Source: CAYTLW01 sp964438735 (GTDB taxonomy: Bacteria > Myxococcota_A > UBA9042). From it: a stretch of 47,657 bases of DNA. The notes beneath the pieces were generated by a model, which saw nothing but the letters and a program-made list of their open reading frames with translations, had not been told where the DNA came from and searched no databases. The DNA lies in contig CAYTLW010000051.1 of the NCBI GenBank assembly GCA_964438735.1, forward strand, positions 1 through 47,657, read 5' to 3'. Below, piece after piece: positions 32,778 through 41,381 of this stretch (its first letter is position 1; each line of letters starts with the position of its first letter). Both the position numbers and the translations under genes were made by a program.

Positions 32778-33857
32778 ATGCGCCCCGGACTGCGCCGACA
32801 TGGTCGCCTTGCCGCCGATCTCGGACGCGCCGCCCTGGGCGAGGTGGACCTGCCATTCAAGCTCACGGTCTGCCTGACGTTCCGCTGCCATCATCGCTGC
32901 GCCGCCTGCGCCATCTGGTCGCGCGACCCCGGCCAGGAGATGACGGCCGAGCAGCTGGATCGCCTCTTCGCGTCCGCAAGGGCGACCAGTTGGCTCGACC
33001 TGACCGGCGGCGAGGTGGTCGCCCGCACCGACCTGGATGCCATCGCGGGCAGCGTGCATCGTCACCTCGATCGACTCGCCCTGCTGCACTTTCCCACCGG
33101 CGGCATGGGGCCCCGTCGTGCGGTAGAGGCGGCGCGTTTATTCGTCCGCCAGCGCGGGCCACGGGTGGTGATCTCGGTGAGCATCGATGGCCCGCCCGCG
33201 GTGCACGACCGGTTGCGCGGTGTCGAGGGGGCCTGGCAACGCGCGGTGCACACCTTGCGTCTGCTGCGTGAAGTCCCCGGTGTGCAGGTCTTCGCCGGCA
33301 TGACGCTGCAGCCGGGCAATACCGACCAGATCGACGTGTGCGTGGCGGCGCTGGCCTCGGAGCTGCCCGGTTTTCGGCACGCCGACCTGCATGTGAATTA
33401 CTTGCATCGATCGGCGCATTATTTCGGCAATATGGACCTGCCCGAGCGCAACGGCGTGGCCATCACCGATGCCCTGCGCGAGTTCGTCGCCAAAAAGGGG
33501 CCGCCGCGGGAGCCATTCGGCCTGATCGAACGCGCCTACCTGGCCCTGGCACCTCAGCATATGGCCAGCGGTCGCTCACCCATCCCCTGTCGATCGGCCG
33601 AGTTGTCGGCCTATATCGGTCCCGAAGGCACCGTCTATCCGTGCACCATCGATGAGCGGCCTCTGGGCCACCTGGCCGACTTCGACTACGACCTGGAGGC
33701 GCTCTGGCAGAGCGCAGCTCGGCGCGAAATGCGGGCTGAAGTGGCCGCCGATCGCTGCCCAGGTTGCTGGACTCCCTGCGAGGCCTACCAGACCTTGCTC
33801 ACTTCTCCGGCGGCGCTGGCCCGGGCGCTGGCTCGTTCCCCTTCACGGCCCGGGTAG
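32778..33857 (+). CDS. Radical SAM protein with C-terminal Cys cluster
   Basis: Radical SAM enzyme of 359 aa. The CxxxCxxC motif is Cys37, Cys41 and Cys44 (FRCHHRCAACAIW), preceded by LPFKLTVCLT; a Gly-rich SAM stretch follows (LDLTGGEVVAR), then VISVSIDGPPAVHDRLRG. The C-terminal part has SPASM-like cysteines: PCRSAELSAYIGPEGTVYPC and CPGCWTPCEAY, suggesting one more Fe-S cluster. The substrate is unknown; such proteins often modify peptides or cofactors. No small precursor peptide is seen nearby apart from the doubtful ORF at 31072. Spacing of 3 bp to the scaffold gene fits co-transcription and local Fe-S supply. The 3' end overlaps the convergent gene by 59 bp. Confidence 0.85.
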   Translation: MRPGLRRHGRLAADLGRAALGEVDLPFKLTVCLTFRCHHRCAACAIWSRDPGQEMTAEQLDRLFASARATSWLDLTGGEVVARTDLDAIAGSVHRHLDRLALLHFPTGGMGPRRAVEAARLFVRQRGPRVVISVSIDGPPAVHDRLRGVEGAWQRAVHTLRLLREVPGVQVFAGMTLQPGNTDQIDVCVAALASELPGFRHADLHVNYLHRSAHYFGNMDLPERNGVAITDALREFVAKKGPPREPFGLIERAYLALAPQHMASGRSPIPCRSAELSAYIGPEGTVYPCTIDERPLGHLADFDYDLEALWQSAARREMRAEVAADRCPGCWTPCEAYQTLLTSPAALARALARSPSRPG

Positions 33858-34902
33858 CCGCCCGATCCGCCGCGCTGACCTTGTGCAGCTGCAGCAGCTG
33901 CGTCGCCAGTATGGAGAGCGAACGCTTGTGGGACTTGCCGTCCATGGCGGCGGCGGGGTCGATATGGTCCACAGCCACCGAATGGGCTGCGGTCAGCGAG
34001 GTCGCCAGCGTTCGGGTCTCGTCCGCCGTCGCGGGCATGCTGCGGCCCGCCTGCCAGGCGACGAAGCCGACGATGGCGCCGCAGACCAGCAGCACGGCGG
34101 CCGTGGTGGCCAGGGTGCGTCGTCGGCGTGCCTTGGTGTCCAGACGGAACATCACGCTGAACTCGGTCAACATCTCCTGCACTTCGACCCGCGATCGCCG
34201 ACGGCGTCGCGGATCGGGCAACTTCATGTCGAGCGCACCCAGTTCGGGCTTGGGTTTGAGCATCTCGTCAGCGGACAGTTCGGCCTCGGGGAAGAAGCCA
34301 GGTTTCGGCGCCGCCACCAGCCAGGCGCTGTCGGGCAGCTCTTCGGCCGGTCCTTGGGCGCCTGGGGTCGGCGGGTCGGCGGTCGAAGGCGCACCGTGTG
34401 AGTCATCGCCATCCGGCCGCGCGATCGCCGTCGGCGCCACCGGCGACAGGGACTCCAGCGCCGTGGGAGCCGCCGGTGCCACGTCAGAGTCGCCAACGCT
34501 GACTCCTGCGGTGTCGCCGATGCCCGGATCTGTGGCTTCGTGCGCTTCAGCCAGGTCGAAGCCGATCTCGTCGTCGATGAGCTCGGCCAGTTGGCCCGGA
34601 TCGGTGTCGGCGTGGCGGGCATCGTAGGCCGATGGCAGGTCGACCGTGGACGCTCCCACACCGATAGGCATGGTCTCGCGGTCGGAGATGTCCTCGCTCC
34701 AGTCGGCGTAGTCCAGGGCCAGGATCGAGCGCTGTCCGACCAGCTCGTCGGCGGTACGGATCTCCACCTGTCCGGTCTGGATGCGACTGATGACCAGCCA
34801 ACGGCCGCAGTCCACGCAGCGAGACAATGCACGGCCGTCGGCGCCGATTCGCCGCTCGCTGATGCTGTACCGCGTCCCGCATGGCGGGCACTGGACGCGC
34901 AT
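33799..34902 (-). CDS. MJ0042-type zinc-ribbon protein with one transmembrane segment
   Basis: Protein of 367 aa. The N-terminus MRVQCPPCGTRYSI begins an MJ0042-family zinc ribbon (Cys5, Cys8, Cys29, Cys32). An acidic, Pro/Ala-rich disordered region of about 170 residues follows, then a basic patch (RRRRRSR), and one TM (LATTAAVLLVCGAIVGFVAW) near residue 285. The tail is short and ends in a Pro/Lys stretch. This layout of a cytosolic zinc ribbon, a linker and a TM is common in myxobacteria; the function is unknown, with sensing or regulation as guesses. The start at 34902 gives the family N-terminus; the frame extends to 34935. Divergent from the TLDc-like gene and convergent, with a 59-bp overlap, with the radical SAM gene. 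Confidence 0.75.
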   Translation of the reverse strand: MRVQCPPCGTRYSISERRIGADGRALSRCVDCGRWLVISRIQTGQVEIRTADELVGQRSILALDYADWSEDISDRETMPIGVGASTVDLPSAYDARHADTDPGQLAELIDDEIGFDLAEAHEATDPGIGDTAGVSVGDSDVAPAAPTALESLSPVAPTAIARPDGDDSHGAPSTADPPTPGAQGPAEELPDSAWLVAAPKPGFFPEAELSADEMLKPKPELGALDMKLPDPRRRRRSRVEVQEMLTEFSVMFRLDTKARRRRTLATTAAVLLVCGAIVGFVAWQAGRSMPATADETRTLATSLTAAHSVAVDHIDPAAAMDGKSHKRSLSILATQLLQLHKVSAADRAATRAVKGNEPAPGPAPPEK

Positions 34903-34957
34903 CTGCCACCGCCCTGGACCCGGCTGGCAACCCACGGCGGGGGCCGGGTCATGGAGA

Positions 34958-34980
34958 CTGCAGGCCAGGAGCGCCTGCAG
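34958..34980. promoter_or_regulatory. Perfect 8-bp dyad in the divergent intergenic region
   Basis: CTGCAGGC (34958-34965), a 7-nt spacer and GCCTGCAG (34973-34980) form a perfect dyad 56 bp upstream of the zinc-ribbon gene and 160 bp before the TLDc-like gene. It could be an operator or a chance palindrome in GC-rich DNA. Confidence 0.35.
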
Positions 34981-35052
34981 GCGTTCAGACTAGCCCGGAT
35001 GGTCGCCTCTTTCCAGCCAACCGACTTGACGCTGTGGTGGGATCTCGCGGGG

Positions 35053-35081
35053 TTGTTGGTCCGTCGGGGTATCGTTATCGT
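35053..35081 (+). promoter_or_regulatory. Candidate promoter of the TLDc-like gene
   Basis: TTGTTG (35053-35058) and TATCGT (35076-35081) are 17 bp apart. They are weak matches (3/6 and 4/6) to -35 and -10 consensus, but the spacing is right and the local sequence is AT-richer than its surroundings. A GGAGG ribosome site follows before 35141. Confidence 0.3.
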
Positions 35082-35140
35082 ATCGGGTCGAACACCCACG
35101 GGCGCGGATCGGCGCCAGGCGGCCATCGGAGGACGGGATC

Positions 35141-37159
35141 ATGAGACACAGCAAGGCGATCTACACGGGATTGGGCGCCATGGTTGGGCTGGCATTGATG
35201 ACGTTGCAGCCAGCCGGCGTGCACGCAGCCGTGCCGACGACCGTAGCCGTGGATGGCGTGTTGTCGTCCACCGGCGGCCCCGCGGCCGATGGCCTCTATG
35301 ACATGACGTTTGCCATCTACAACGTGCAATCCGGCGGCAGCGCGGCGTGGACGGAAGGCAGCGTCAAGGTGCCCGTCTTCAGCGGGCGATATCGGCACGT
35401 CCTGGGCGCGAGCAAGCCGCTCACGCCGACGCTGATGGCCAACCTCAACAAGGCATGGTTGGGCATCAAGCTGGGCGTCGAGGCGGAGTTGCCGCGGGTG
35501 CAGTTGCAGTCGGTGCCCTTCACCGTGCTCGCCGCCGCCGCCAGCAAGTTGCAGTGCACCGGCTGTGTGGGCAGCGCCCAGCTGGCCAACGGCAGCATCG
35601 CCGCGACCAAGGTGGCCTTCACCTACGCCGCTGCCAAGACCAAGGGTGGACCGGCCATCAACGCCTTGGACCTGCAGTGCACCGGCTGCGTCTCGGTCAA
35701 CGAGATGTCGTTCAACCAGGACGTCGACCTGGGCGGCAACGCCCTCAAGGCGGCCAAGGTGGTCGCCAAGGACGTCGCCGCGGGCACCGTCAACGCGGCG
35801 ACATTCATCGGCGATGGCAGCAAGCTCAGCGGCATCAAGATCCCCTCCGGTACCTGCAGCAAGCCGGGCGAGGTGGTCAAGGGCATCAACCCGGACGGCA
35901 CCCTGCAATGTGTCTCCGGTATGGACCCCAGCGCCTTGCCCAAAGATGGCATCGACGAGATCAGCAATGACCTGATCCACAACCAGTTCGTCGACCAGAC
36001 CTGCGGCAAGACCAACGTGCCGATCCCCGATAACAATCCGGTCGGCGTCGCCGACACCCTGACCTTCCCCAACGTCGGCCTCGCCCAGAAGCTGGTCGTG
36101 CACCTGGAGCTGACCAACAGCGACCTGTCGTCGGTGACCGTCAAGCTCTTCGACCCCGACAACAAGCCTTACCTGCTCTACGACAAGGGCGGCAAAGGCA
36201 CCAAGATGGACGTCAGCTATCCCGACAAGGCCAAGCCCGTGCAGGGCGATCTGGGCGTGTGGACCAACAAGAACCCCAAGGGCAAGTGGCGCATCGTGGT
36301 CACCGACGGCAAGTTCCTCAACAACCAGATGGACGGCATGATCAAGAAGTGGTGCGTCGGCATCCAGACCCTCAGCAACAAGAAGGTGCAGATCAAGGGC
36401 AACCTGATCGTCGACGGCAACATCACCAGCCCCGGCGGGGTCAACATCCAGGGCAGCGTCAAGCTGGGCGAGGATAAGTCCCAATGCACCACATCGAAGA
36501 AGGGCACGCTGCGGCTCAGCGGCAGCGTGGTCGAGGTCTGCGTAGGCAACGGTTGGGTGCCCATCTCCACGCCGGTGGCTTTCCCCGACTCCAAGCTGGT
36601 CACGCCGGCCGATGGTCGTCGCATCAACACCTGGATCGGCAACCCCGACACGGTCTGGACCCTGTGCTATCGGCGCAGCACCCACGGCGCCTCCGCCTCG
36701 ACCTTCCACAGCAAGTGCAACAAGAAGGGCGACACCGTCACCATCGCCAAGCTCGACAATGGCCGCCTCATCGGTGGCTATGCCGGCTGCGCCTGGCAGA
36801 GCAAGAACAACTACGGCTATTCGTGCTCGGGCAGCTTCCTGTTCAACCTGACCAACGGCCACGCGTACCACAAGAAGAACTACCACAACGGCAACTCCAA
36901 CTCGTTCTCCCACAACTACTGGATCTACGATCACAGCAACTACGGCCCGACCTGGGGCGGCGGCCATGACTGGTACGTGTCCAAGAACATGACCACGGGC
37001 TACTGCAACCTCGGCCACACCTACGGCTGTCGGCAGATCAAGAGCAGCACCAACGGCTACAGCGGCTACAAGGATGGCGCCTGCCACAAGGAGTGGTGCG
37101 GCTCCTACAGCTCGTGGAAAATCACCGAGTTGGAAGTCTGGTACAAGAACAAATTCTAG
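35141..37159 (+). CDS. Secreted protein with P/Homo-B domain and C-terminal TLDc-like domain
   Basis: Exported protein of 672 aa with a signal peptide ending near residue 29 (GVHAAVP). Residues 33-135 match a domain common in secreted bacterial proteins (VAVDGVLSSTGGPAADGLYDM, then LPRVQLQSVPFTVLAAA). Two LQCTGCV motifs follow. Residues about 282-411 are a proprotein-convertase P/Homo-B-type domain (LVVHLELTNSDLSSVTVKLFD, NPKGKWRIVVTDG). Residues about 475-672 look like a TLDc domain: WTLCYRRSTHGASASTFHSKC, GDTVTIAKLDNGRLIGGYAG, FLFNLTNG, YGPTWGGGHDWYV and GYCNLGHTYGC, with many extra cysteines suggesting disulfides. TLDc is best known from eukaryotic OXR1/NCOA7 proteins. Start follows GGAGG. 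Its last 4 bp overlap the convergent antiporter gene. No protease domain is present. Confidence 0.83.
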   Translation: MRHSKAIYTGLGAMVGLALMTLQPAGVHAAVPTTVAVDGVLSSTGGPAADGLYDMTFAIYNVQSGGSAAWTEGSVKVPVFSGRYRHVLGASKPLTPTLMANLNKAWLGIKLGVEAELPRVQLQSVPFTVLAAAASKLQCTGCVGSAQLANGSIAATKVAFTYAAAKTKGGPAINALDLQCTGCVSVNEMSFNQDVDLGGNALKAAKVVAKDVAAGTVNAATFIGDGSKLSGIKIPSGTCSKPGEVVKGINPDGTLQCVSGMDPSALPKDGIDEISNDLIHNQFVDQTCGKTNVPIPDNNPVGVADTLTFPNVGLAQKLVVHLELTNSDLSSVTVKLFDPDNKPYLLYDKGGKGTKMDVSYPDKAKPVQGDLGVWTNKNPKGKWRIVVTDGKFLNNQMDGMIKKWCVGIQTLSNKKVQIKGNLIVDGNITSPGGVNIQGSVKLGEDKSQCTTSKKGTLRLSGSVVEVCVGNGWVPISTPVAFPDSKLVTPADGRRINTWIGNPDTVWTLCYRRSTHGASASTFHSKCNKKGDTVTIAKLDNGRLIGGYAGCAWQSKNNYGYSCSGSFLFNLTNGHAYHKKNYHNGNSNSFSHNYWIYDHSNYGPTWGGGHDWYVSKNMTTGYCNLGHTYGCRQIKSSTNGYSGYKDGACHKEWCGSYSSWKITELEVWYKNKF

Positions 37160-38364
37160 GTCGATCCCGCGTTTGAATCGTCCGCCCGCCGAAACAACCC
37201 GTCGGCCACTCGATGCAGGGTCACCACGCCGATGGGCGCCGTCACGGCGATGGCCAGCACCGCTGTGCCGAGGATCACCTCTCCAGCGGCCAGCCCGCGG
37301 TCCAGCGCCATGGCGCCGAACGCCGCCTGCAGGGTCGCTTTGGGTACATAACAGAGCGCGCTGGCCAGGCGCTCGTTGCGATTCAAGCCGCTGCGCCGCG
37401 TGGCCAGGGCCGAACCCGCCGCCCGACCGACCTGACCCAGGGCGATGACCGCCAGCGCCAGCAGACCCACGCGCGCCAGGGGTTCCAGGTCCACCGCGTA
37501 GCCGATCAGGCCGAACAGGCCCACCTGGACCACCGTCCAGGTCTGCCGCAGGCCATCGCCCAGCCGGGTCGCCGCGTCCGGGTTCCAGGCGCGCAGGGTC
37601 GCGCCCATGACGATGACCACCACCACCACGGGCAGGTCCAAGGCCCGTCCAGCCCACGCCAGTGCGGCGGCGAGCAGCCAGATTGGCACCGCCGCGTACG
37701 GGCGGTTCAGATTCGTGCCGGCACCCAGGGCGCGCGCCAGGCTCCAGCCCCCCGCGACCCCCAACGCCACCGCCGCGGTCAGCCGCAGGGGCAGCCACGC
37801 CAGCTGGGCGGTCCACGCCGCGTCGCTGGCCACGGCCAGGTCCAGGGCCACGCCGAAGGCCAACAGGGCGACGATGTTGTCGATGGGCGCCCCGACCAGC
37901 AGGGCCGTGAGCGGCCGCCGGGCGCGCCCGCTGTGGCTGTCCAGCAGCAGCAACAGGCCCGGAATGACGATGGCCGGGGAAATGGCGGCGACCAGCGTGC
38001 CCAGGACGATGGCCGGCAGCGGCGCCAGATCCAGCAGCAGCCAGGCCGAGGCGCTCAGCAGCAGCGCGTCGCCGCCCAGGGGTAGCAATCCCAGTCGTAT
38101 GCCCAGCGTGCCCGCGCCGCGAAGCTCCTTGATCGACAGGCCCACACCTGCGCGCAGGAGCACCAGGGCCAGGATGGCCATGCGGGTCGGGCTGGCGACA
38201 TCGTTCAGGGTCGGTCCCGCCTGGTCGCCCGTCGGCGCCAGGGCGGCGATGGTGGCGCCGCCGATGATCATGCCCAGCAGGGGAGGTAGACCCAACCGGC
38301 CAGCGAGCCAGCCCAGGGCTGCGGCCGTGGCCAGCACGGCGATCGCTTCAATCGCCAATGCCAC
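37156..38364 (-). CDS. Cation:proton antiporter (CPA family)
   Basis: Inner-membrane antiporter of 402 aa with about 11-12 predicted TM helices, exchanging Na+ or K+ for H+; the exact ion is unknown. Family features: an N-terminal GWLAGRLGLPPLLGMIIGG segment, RMAILALVLLRAGVGLSIKEL, the discontinuous-helix motif TLVAAISPAIVIPG, GAPIDNIVALLAFG, and LASALCYVPKATLQAAFG near the end. It lacks the cytosolic TrkA-N/KTN domain of KefB-type systems; the C-terminus is a short charged tail. It follows the outer-membrane barrel gene by 27 bp and is the last of three minus-strand genes. ATG at 38364 in MALAIEAIAVL is the only sensible start. Confidence 0.88.
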   Translation of the reverse strand: MALAIEAIAVLATAAALGWLAGRLGLPPLLGMIIGGATIAALAPTGDQAGPTLNDVASPTRMAILALVLLRAGVGLSIKELRGAGTLGIRLGLLPLGGDALLLSASAWLLLDLAPLPAIVLGTLVAAISPAIVIPGLLLLLDSHSGRARRPLTALLVGAPIDNIVALLAFGVALDLAVASDAAWTAQLAWLPLRLTAAVALGVAGGWSLARALGAGTNLNRPYAAVPIWLLAAALAWAGRALDLPVVVVVIVMGATLRAWNPDAATRLGDGLRQTWTVVQVGLFGLIGYAVDLEPLARVGLLALAVIALGQVGRAAGSALATRRSGLNRNERLASALCYVPKATLQAAFGAMALDRGLAAGEVILGTAVLAIAVTAPIGVVTLHRVADGLFRRADDSNAGST

Positions 38365-38391
38365 GATGGGGACTCCCGGCCGTTTCCGGGC

Positions 38392-39177
38392 TCAGGAACG
38401 GGTGAAGAGGCGGAAGGACAGGCCGCCGATGGCCGACCAGCTCAACGACATGGAGCCGCGCTCGTGGCCGTCGGAGATGATGCCGCGGCCTTCCACACGC
38501 AGGCCCAGCCAGCGCTTGATGTTCCAGCGCAGGCCCATGCCCACGTGGATGGCGGCGTCGGTATCTTCCGTCAGGGGAGTGGGGTCGCCGCTCACCGCCC
38601 ACATGCCACCGCCGATCAGGATGAACGGACGGAAGACGTACATGGGGATGTGAATCAACGCGGCGCCGCGAATGCTCTGGAAGGTGGCCTCGGGCCCGTC
38701 GGCGAAGTAGGTCGAGGTGGCCCACGTACCCTCCACCTGCACCGAGTAGACATCCCAGTCGATGCCCGCCCGGGCGCCATAGACCGGGCTCGCGTGGGGC
38801 GACAGGCCAAGGTCGCGGTTGTTATTGCCCAGGTCCAGGTTGAACGAATAGAAGTCCACACCACCAAAGGCGCCGACGGCGACCCGAAATCCCCTGTCGT
38901 CTTCCGGTTTGCGGATCTTCTCGCCCGGAATCCTCTTGGGGGGCGGCTTGAGCGGCACGCCGAGGAAGGTCTTGGGCCGCTTCTTGTTCGCCCCCTTTGT
39001 CTTCTTCTTCTTGCTTTTATCCCACCAGTCCAGGGATGGGCTGGTAGGGCCCACCTTGAGCGGCGGCGCGGCGTGAATATCGTCGACAGCCAGGCTCATG
39101 CAGATGGCCAACGCCATCGCTGCGAGCCAGGGGCCGGCTGGGATCCGTCGCCGTCGGGTCGGCGCGGGTGTGGGCAT
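38392..39177 (-). CDS. Predicted outer-membrane beta-barrel protein
   Basis: Exported protein of 261 aa with a signal peptide (PWLAAMALAICMSLAVDDIHA) and a Lys/Pro-rich basic linker at about residues 40-80 (KSKKKKTKGANKKRPK). The remainder alternates polar and hydrophobic residues as in an OmpA/OprF-like 8-strand barrel: FRVAVGAFGGVDFYSFNLDLG, VYGARAGIDWDVYSVQVEGTW, PFILIGGGMW, HVGMGLRWNIKRWLGLRVEG and a terminal SWSAIGGLSFRLF, with Phe near the C-terminus. The start at 39177 has GGAGG 4 nt upstream; an in-frame ATG at 39195 overlaps the upstream stop as TGATG and is also possible. The basic linker is odd for a barrel and might bind polyanions or peptidoglycan. Function unknown. Confidence 0.75.
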   Translation of the reverse strand: MPTPAPTRRRRIPAGPWLAAMALAICMSLAVDDIHAAPPLKVGPTSPSLDWWDKSKKKKTKGANKKRPKTFLGVPLKPPPKRIPGEKIRKPEDDRGFRVAVGAFGGVDFYSFNLDLGNNNRDLGLSPHASPVYGARAGIDWDVYSVQVEGTWATSTYFADGPEATFQSIRGAALIHIPMYVFRPFILIGGGMWAVSGDPTPLTEDTDAAIHVGMGLRWNIKRWLGLRVEGRGIISDGHERGSMSLSWSAIGGLSFRLFTRS

Positions 39178-39194
39178 GTGGCCTCCGATCCGCA

Positions 39195-41381
39195 TCAGCG
39201 GGCCTTTACGGTGGCGGTGAACGAGAAGATCTTGCTGGCCGGCAGCGGATTCTTGAAGACGACGCGCCCGCCGGCGATTTCGACCTCGCCGGCACCTTCG
39301 GCGACGAACTGGCCGATGGCATCGCCAAAGTGCAGCGAGAAACGGGGTGCGTCGACGCCACCGACCCGGATCTTGCCGCTGTAGCCCTTGCCCTCGTCGT
39401 AGGAGGCGTACACCTGCACCGGATCGCGACCGGCCCAGAAGTCCCCCATCTCGAGCATCTGGGCGACGCGCAGACCCTGCGCCTTGGCGAACTGGATGGC
39501 CCAACGCACGGCGGCGATCTTGACCGCGATGTTGGCCGACGTGACGTCCTCACCGACGCCCATGGACGGGTGTACCAGGAGCATGTTCCAGGTGTGGTTG
39601 GCGGCGTTGCGCACGATGGCGTTGGTCCACTCGGCGCGGAAGCGCGGCCAGCTGCCGTTGTGCAGCTCCAGGCGATGCTCCTTGCCGTTGGCGTCGTACC
39701 AGCCGAAGCCGTCCTCCAGATTGACGGGGAACTCCCAAAGGGGCTGCTTCTGCCAGATGTCCTGGTGGTAGGGGTAGCGGTCCAGGGCAAAAGGCAGGGT
39801 GGTGCGCACATCGCCCATGCCGACCGAGGTGTCGTAGCGCACGCCTTGTTCGTGCAGGATCTCGAACTGGCTCGGCGACACCTCCAGGTAGGGCGTGCGC
39901 CAGGCGCGCAGGTCGGCGTTCTGGCCCATCACCTCGCGCATGATCTGCAGGTTGACCACCACCTCGCCGCAGAGGGTCGGACTCTTGGGATTATACGTGG
40001 CTTCGGTGACCGAGCAGTCGCCAACCGGGAATTCCCGCCAGTCGAAGTGCTGTACCGAGTGGCCGCCTTCGGGACACATGCCGCGCTTGCACAGGCCGGT
40101 GACCATGTCCGGGTTGTAGTAGTTCACCACCACGTCGGTGGTGATGAAGTACGTGCCCTTGACGCCCTCGGCCTTCTGCATGTCGGCCATCTGCAGGGCG
40201 CCGGGATCGCCCCACTTGCCGGGCAGGTGCGAGTCCGGGGCGTCGACGTCGTGGGTCGGGATCAGCACGGAGTCCTCCGTGCCGGGCACCGTATGTTTGC
40301 GCACTACATGGCCGCGGCAGCCCTCGGCGAAGACGCCGAGCAGGAACATGCCCATCTGGTCGCGGCCCGGGTCGAAGCAGTTGACGTAACAACGCATGGC
40401 GGTGAACGCCGTCAGGTCCACGCCCAGGGTGTAGACCGCCCCATGACCGATGGGCCGACGCACGCCCGCGCTGCCCTTGTTCTTGCCCTCGGCGTAGGCC
40501 TGGATGAAGGACCACGCAGTCGTGTCTGGGGCGGGCAGGTAGACGAAGGTCTCCACCGGCCGCTTCTCCACGTCGTCGCTGAGCGCGTATTCGCGCTCCT
40601 CGGCCGCCTCCAGGTAGGCGGTGCCGGGCACGGTGGCGAAGCGCAATGTGTCGATGTCCGTTCGCTTCTTGGAAGTCAGCAGCCCGGCGAGTTCATAGAG
40701 ATGATTCTGCCAGTCGCCCTGCACGATCTTGGACCACACCAGCACGCCGCCCTGCTTGACCCACTCCTCGAGTTTCTTGGCCTTCTTCTCGCTGACGCTG
40801 CCCATGAGATAGCCGGGCATGATGATGAGCGAATAATCGGCCAGGTGCTCGAAGGTGCCGTCGAAGTCATCCTTGCCCTTGTCGACGTCGTAGGGGATGC
40901 CGACCTGGTCGAGGATCAGGCGCATGGCCGAGATGATCTCCGGCGACTCCTTCCACAGGTAGGGCGGCACGGAGATGCGCGCACGCGCCTCGATGGACAC
41001 CCCTTGGGGCACGTCGTCGATGATGCCGTTGCAGTCGTTGTCGACGCCGTCGTGGACTTCCGCGGTGGGCGGCGGCGCGTCGCAGACCCGCGCGCCGTCG
41101 CGGCAGACCCACCAGCTCTGGGAGCAGGCGCCCTTCTTGCCGGTACTGCAGCGATTCTCGTCCACCGGAAGCAGCCGATCCACCAGCGTGTCACAGTCGT
41201 TGTCGACCCCGTCGCAGCTCACCTCGACCTTCTCGATCCGCGGGTCGGTCGGCTTCAACTCGCACTTGGGTTGGGGCAGGTCGGCCGGCTCCGGAGTGCA
41301 GGCGACCGCCGCCACGATGCAGGCGAGCGCGCACAGGAGCACGCGGGTTGCGGGCCGGGGTGGAGCAGCTGGGCAGCGCAC
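39195..41381 (-). CDS. Exported protein with MopE-like motifs, a GATase-like domain and a NodB-type deacetylase domain
   Basis: Probable lipoprotein of 728 aa. A GTG at 41381 with GGAG 8 nt upstream gives a short leader to Cys28 (CIVAAVAC). Residues about 50-120 carry CDGVDNDCDTLVD and HDGVDNDCNGIIDD, MopE-like metal-binding motifs. Residues about 135-225 (ARISVPPYLW, YSLIIMPGYLMG, WVKQGGVLVW) resemble a class-I glutamine-amidotransferase-like or BPL_N fold. From about 370, the NodB-type polysaccharide deacetylase motifs appear in order: THDVDAPDS (Asp378/Asp380), GHSVQH (His441 and His445), RTPY and LLVHPS. The deacetylase call rests on these. Earlier in-frame starts give a basic, Arg-rich N-terminus. 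First of three minus-strand genes; the downstream gene's alternative ATG at 39195 would overlap this stop by 1 bp (TGATG). Confidence 0.75.
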   Translation of the reverse strand: MRCPAAPPRPATRVLLCALACIVAAVACTPEPADLPQPKCELKPTDPRIEKVEVSCDGVDNDCDTLVDRLLPVDENRCSTGKKGACSQSWWVCRDGARVCDAPPPTAEVHDGVDNDCNGIIDDVPQGVSIEARARISVPPYLWKESPEIISAMRLILDQVGIPYDVDKGKDDFDGTFEHLADYSLIIMPGYLMGSVSEKKAKKLEEWVKQGGVLVWSKIVQGDWQNHLYELAGLLTSKKRTDIDTLRFATVPGTAYLEAAEEREYALSDDVEKRPVETFVYLPAPDTTAWSFIQAYAEGKNKGSAGVRRPIGHGAVYTLGVDLTAFTAMRCYVNCFDPGRDQMGMFLLGVFAEGCRGHVVRKHTVPGTEDSVLIPTHDVDAPDSHLPGKWGDPGALQMADMQKAEGVKGTYFITTDVVVNYYNPDMVTGLCKRGMCPEGGHSVQHFDWREFPVGDCSVTEATYNPKSPTLCGEVVVNLQIMREVMGQNADLRAWRTPYLEVSPSQFEILHEQGVRYDTSVGMGDVRTTLPFALDRYPYHQDIWQKQPLWEFPVNLEDGFGWYDANGKEHRLELHNGSWPRFRAEWTNAIVRNAANHTWNMLLVHPSMGVGEDVTSANIAVKIAAVRWAIQFAKAQGLRVAQMLEMGDFWAGRDPVQVYASYDEGKGYSGKIRVGGVDAPRFSLHFGDAIGQFVAEGAGEVEIAGGRVVFKNPLPASKIFSFTATVKAR

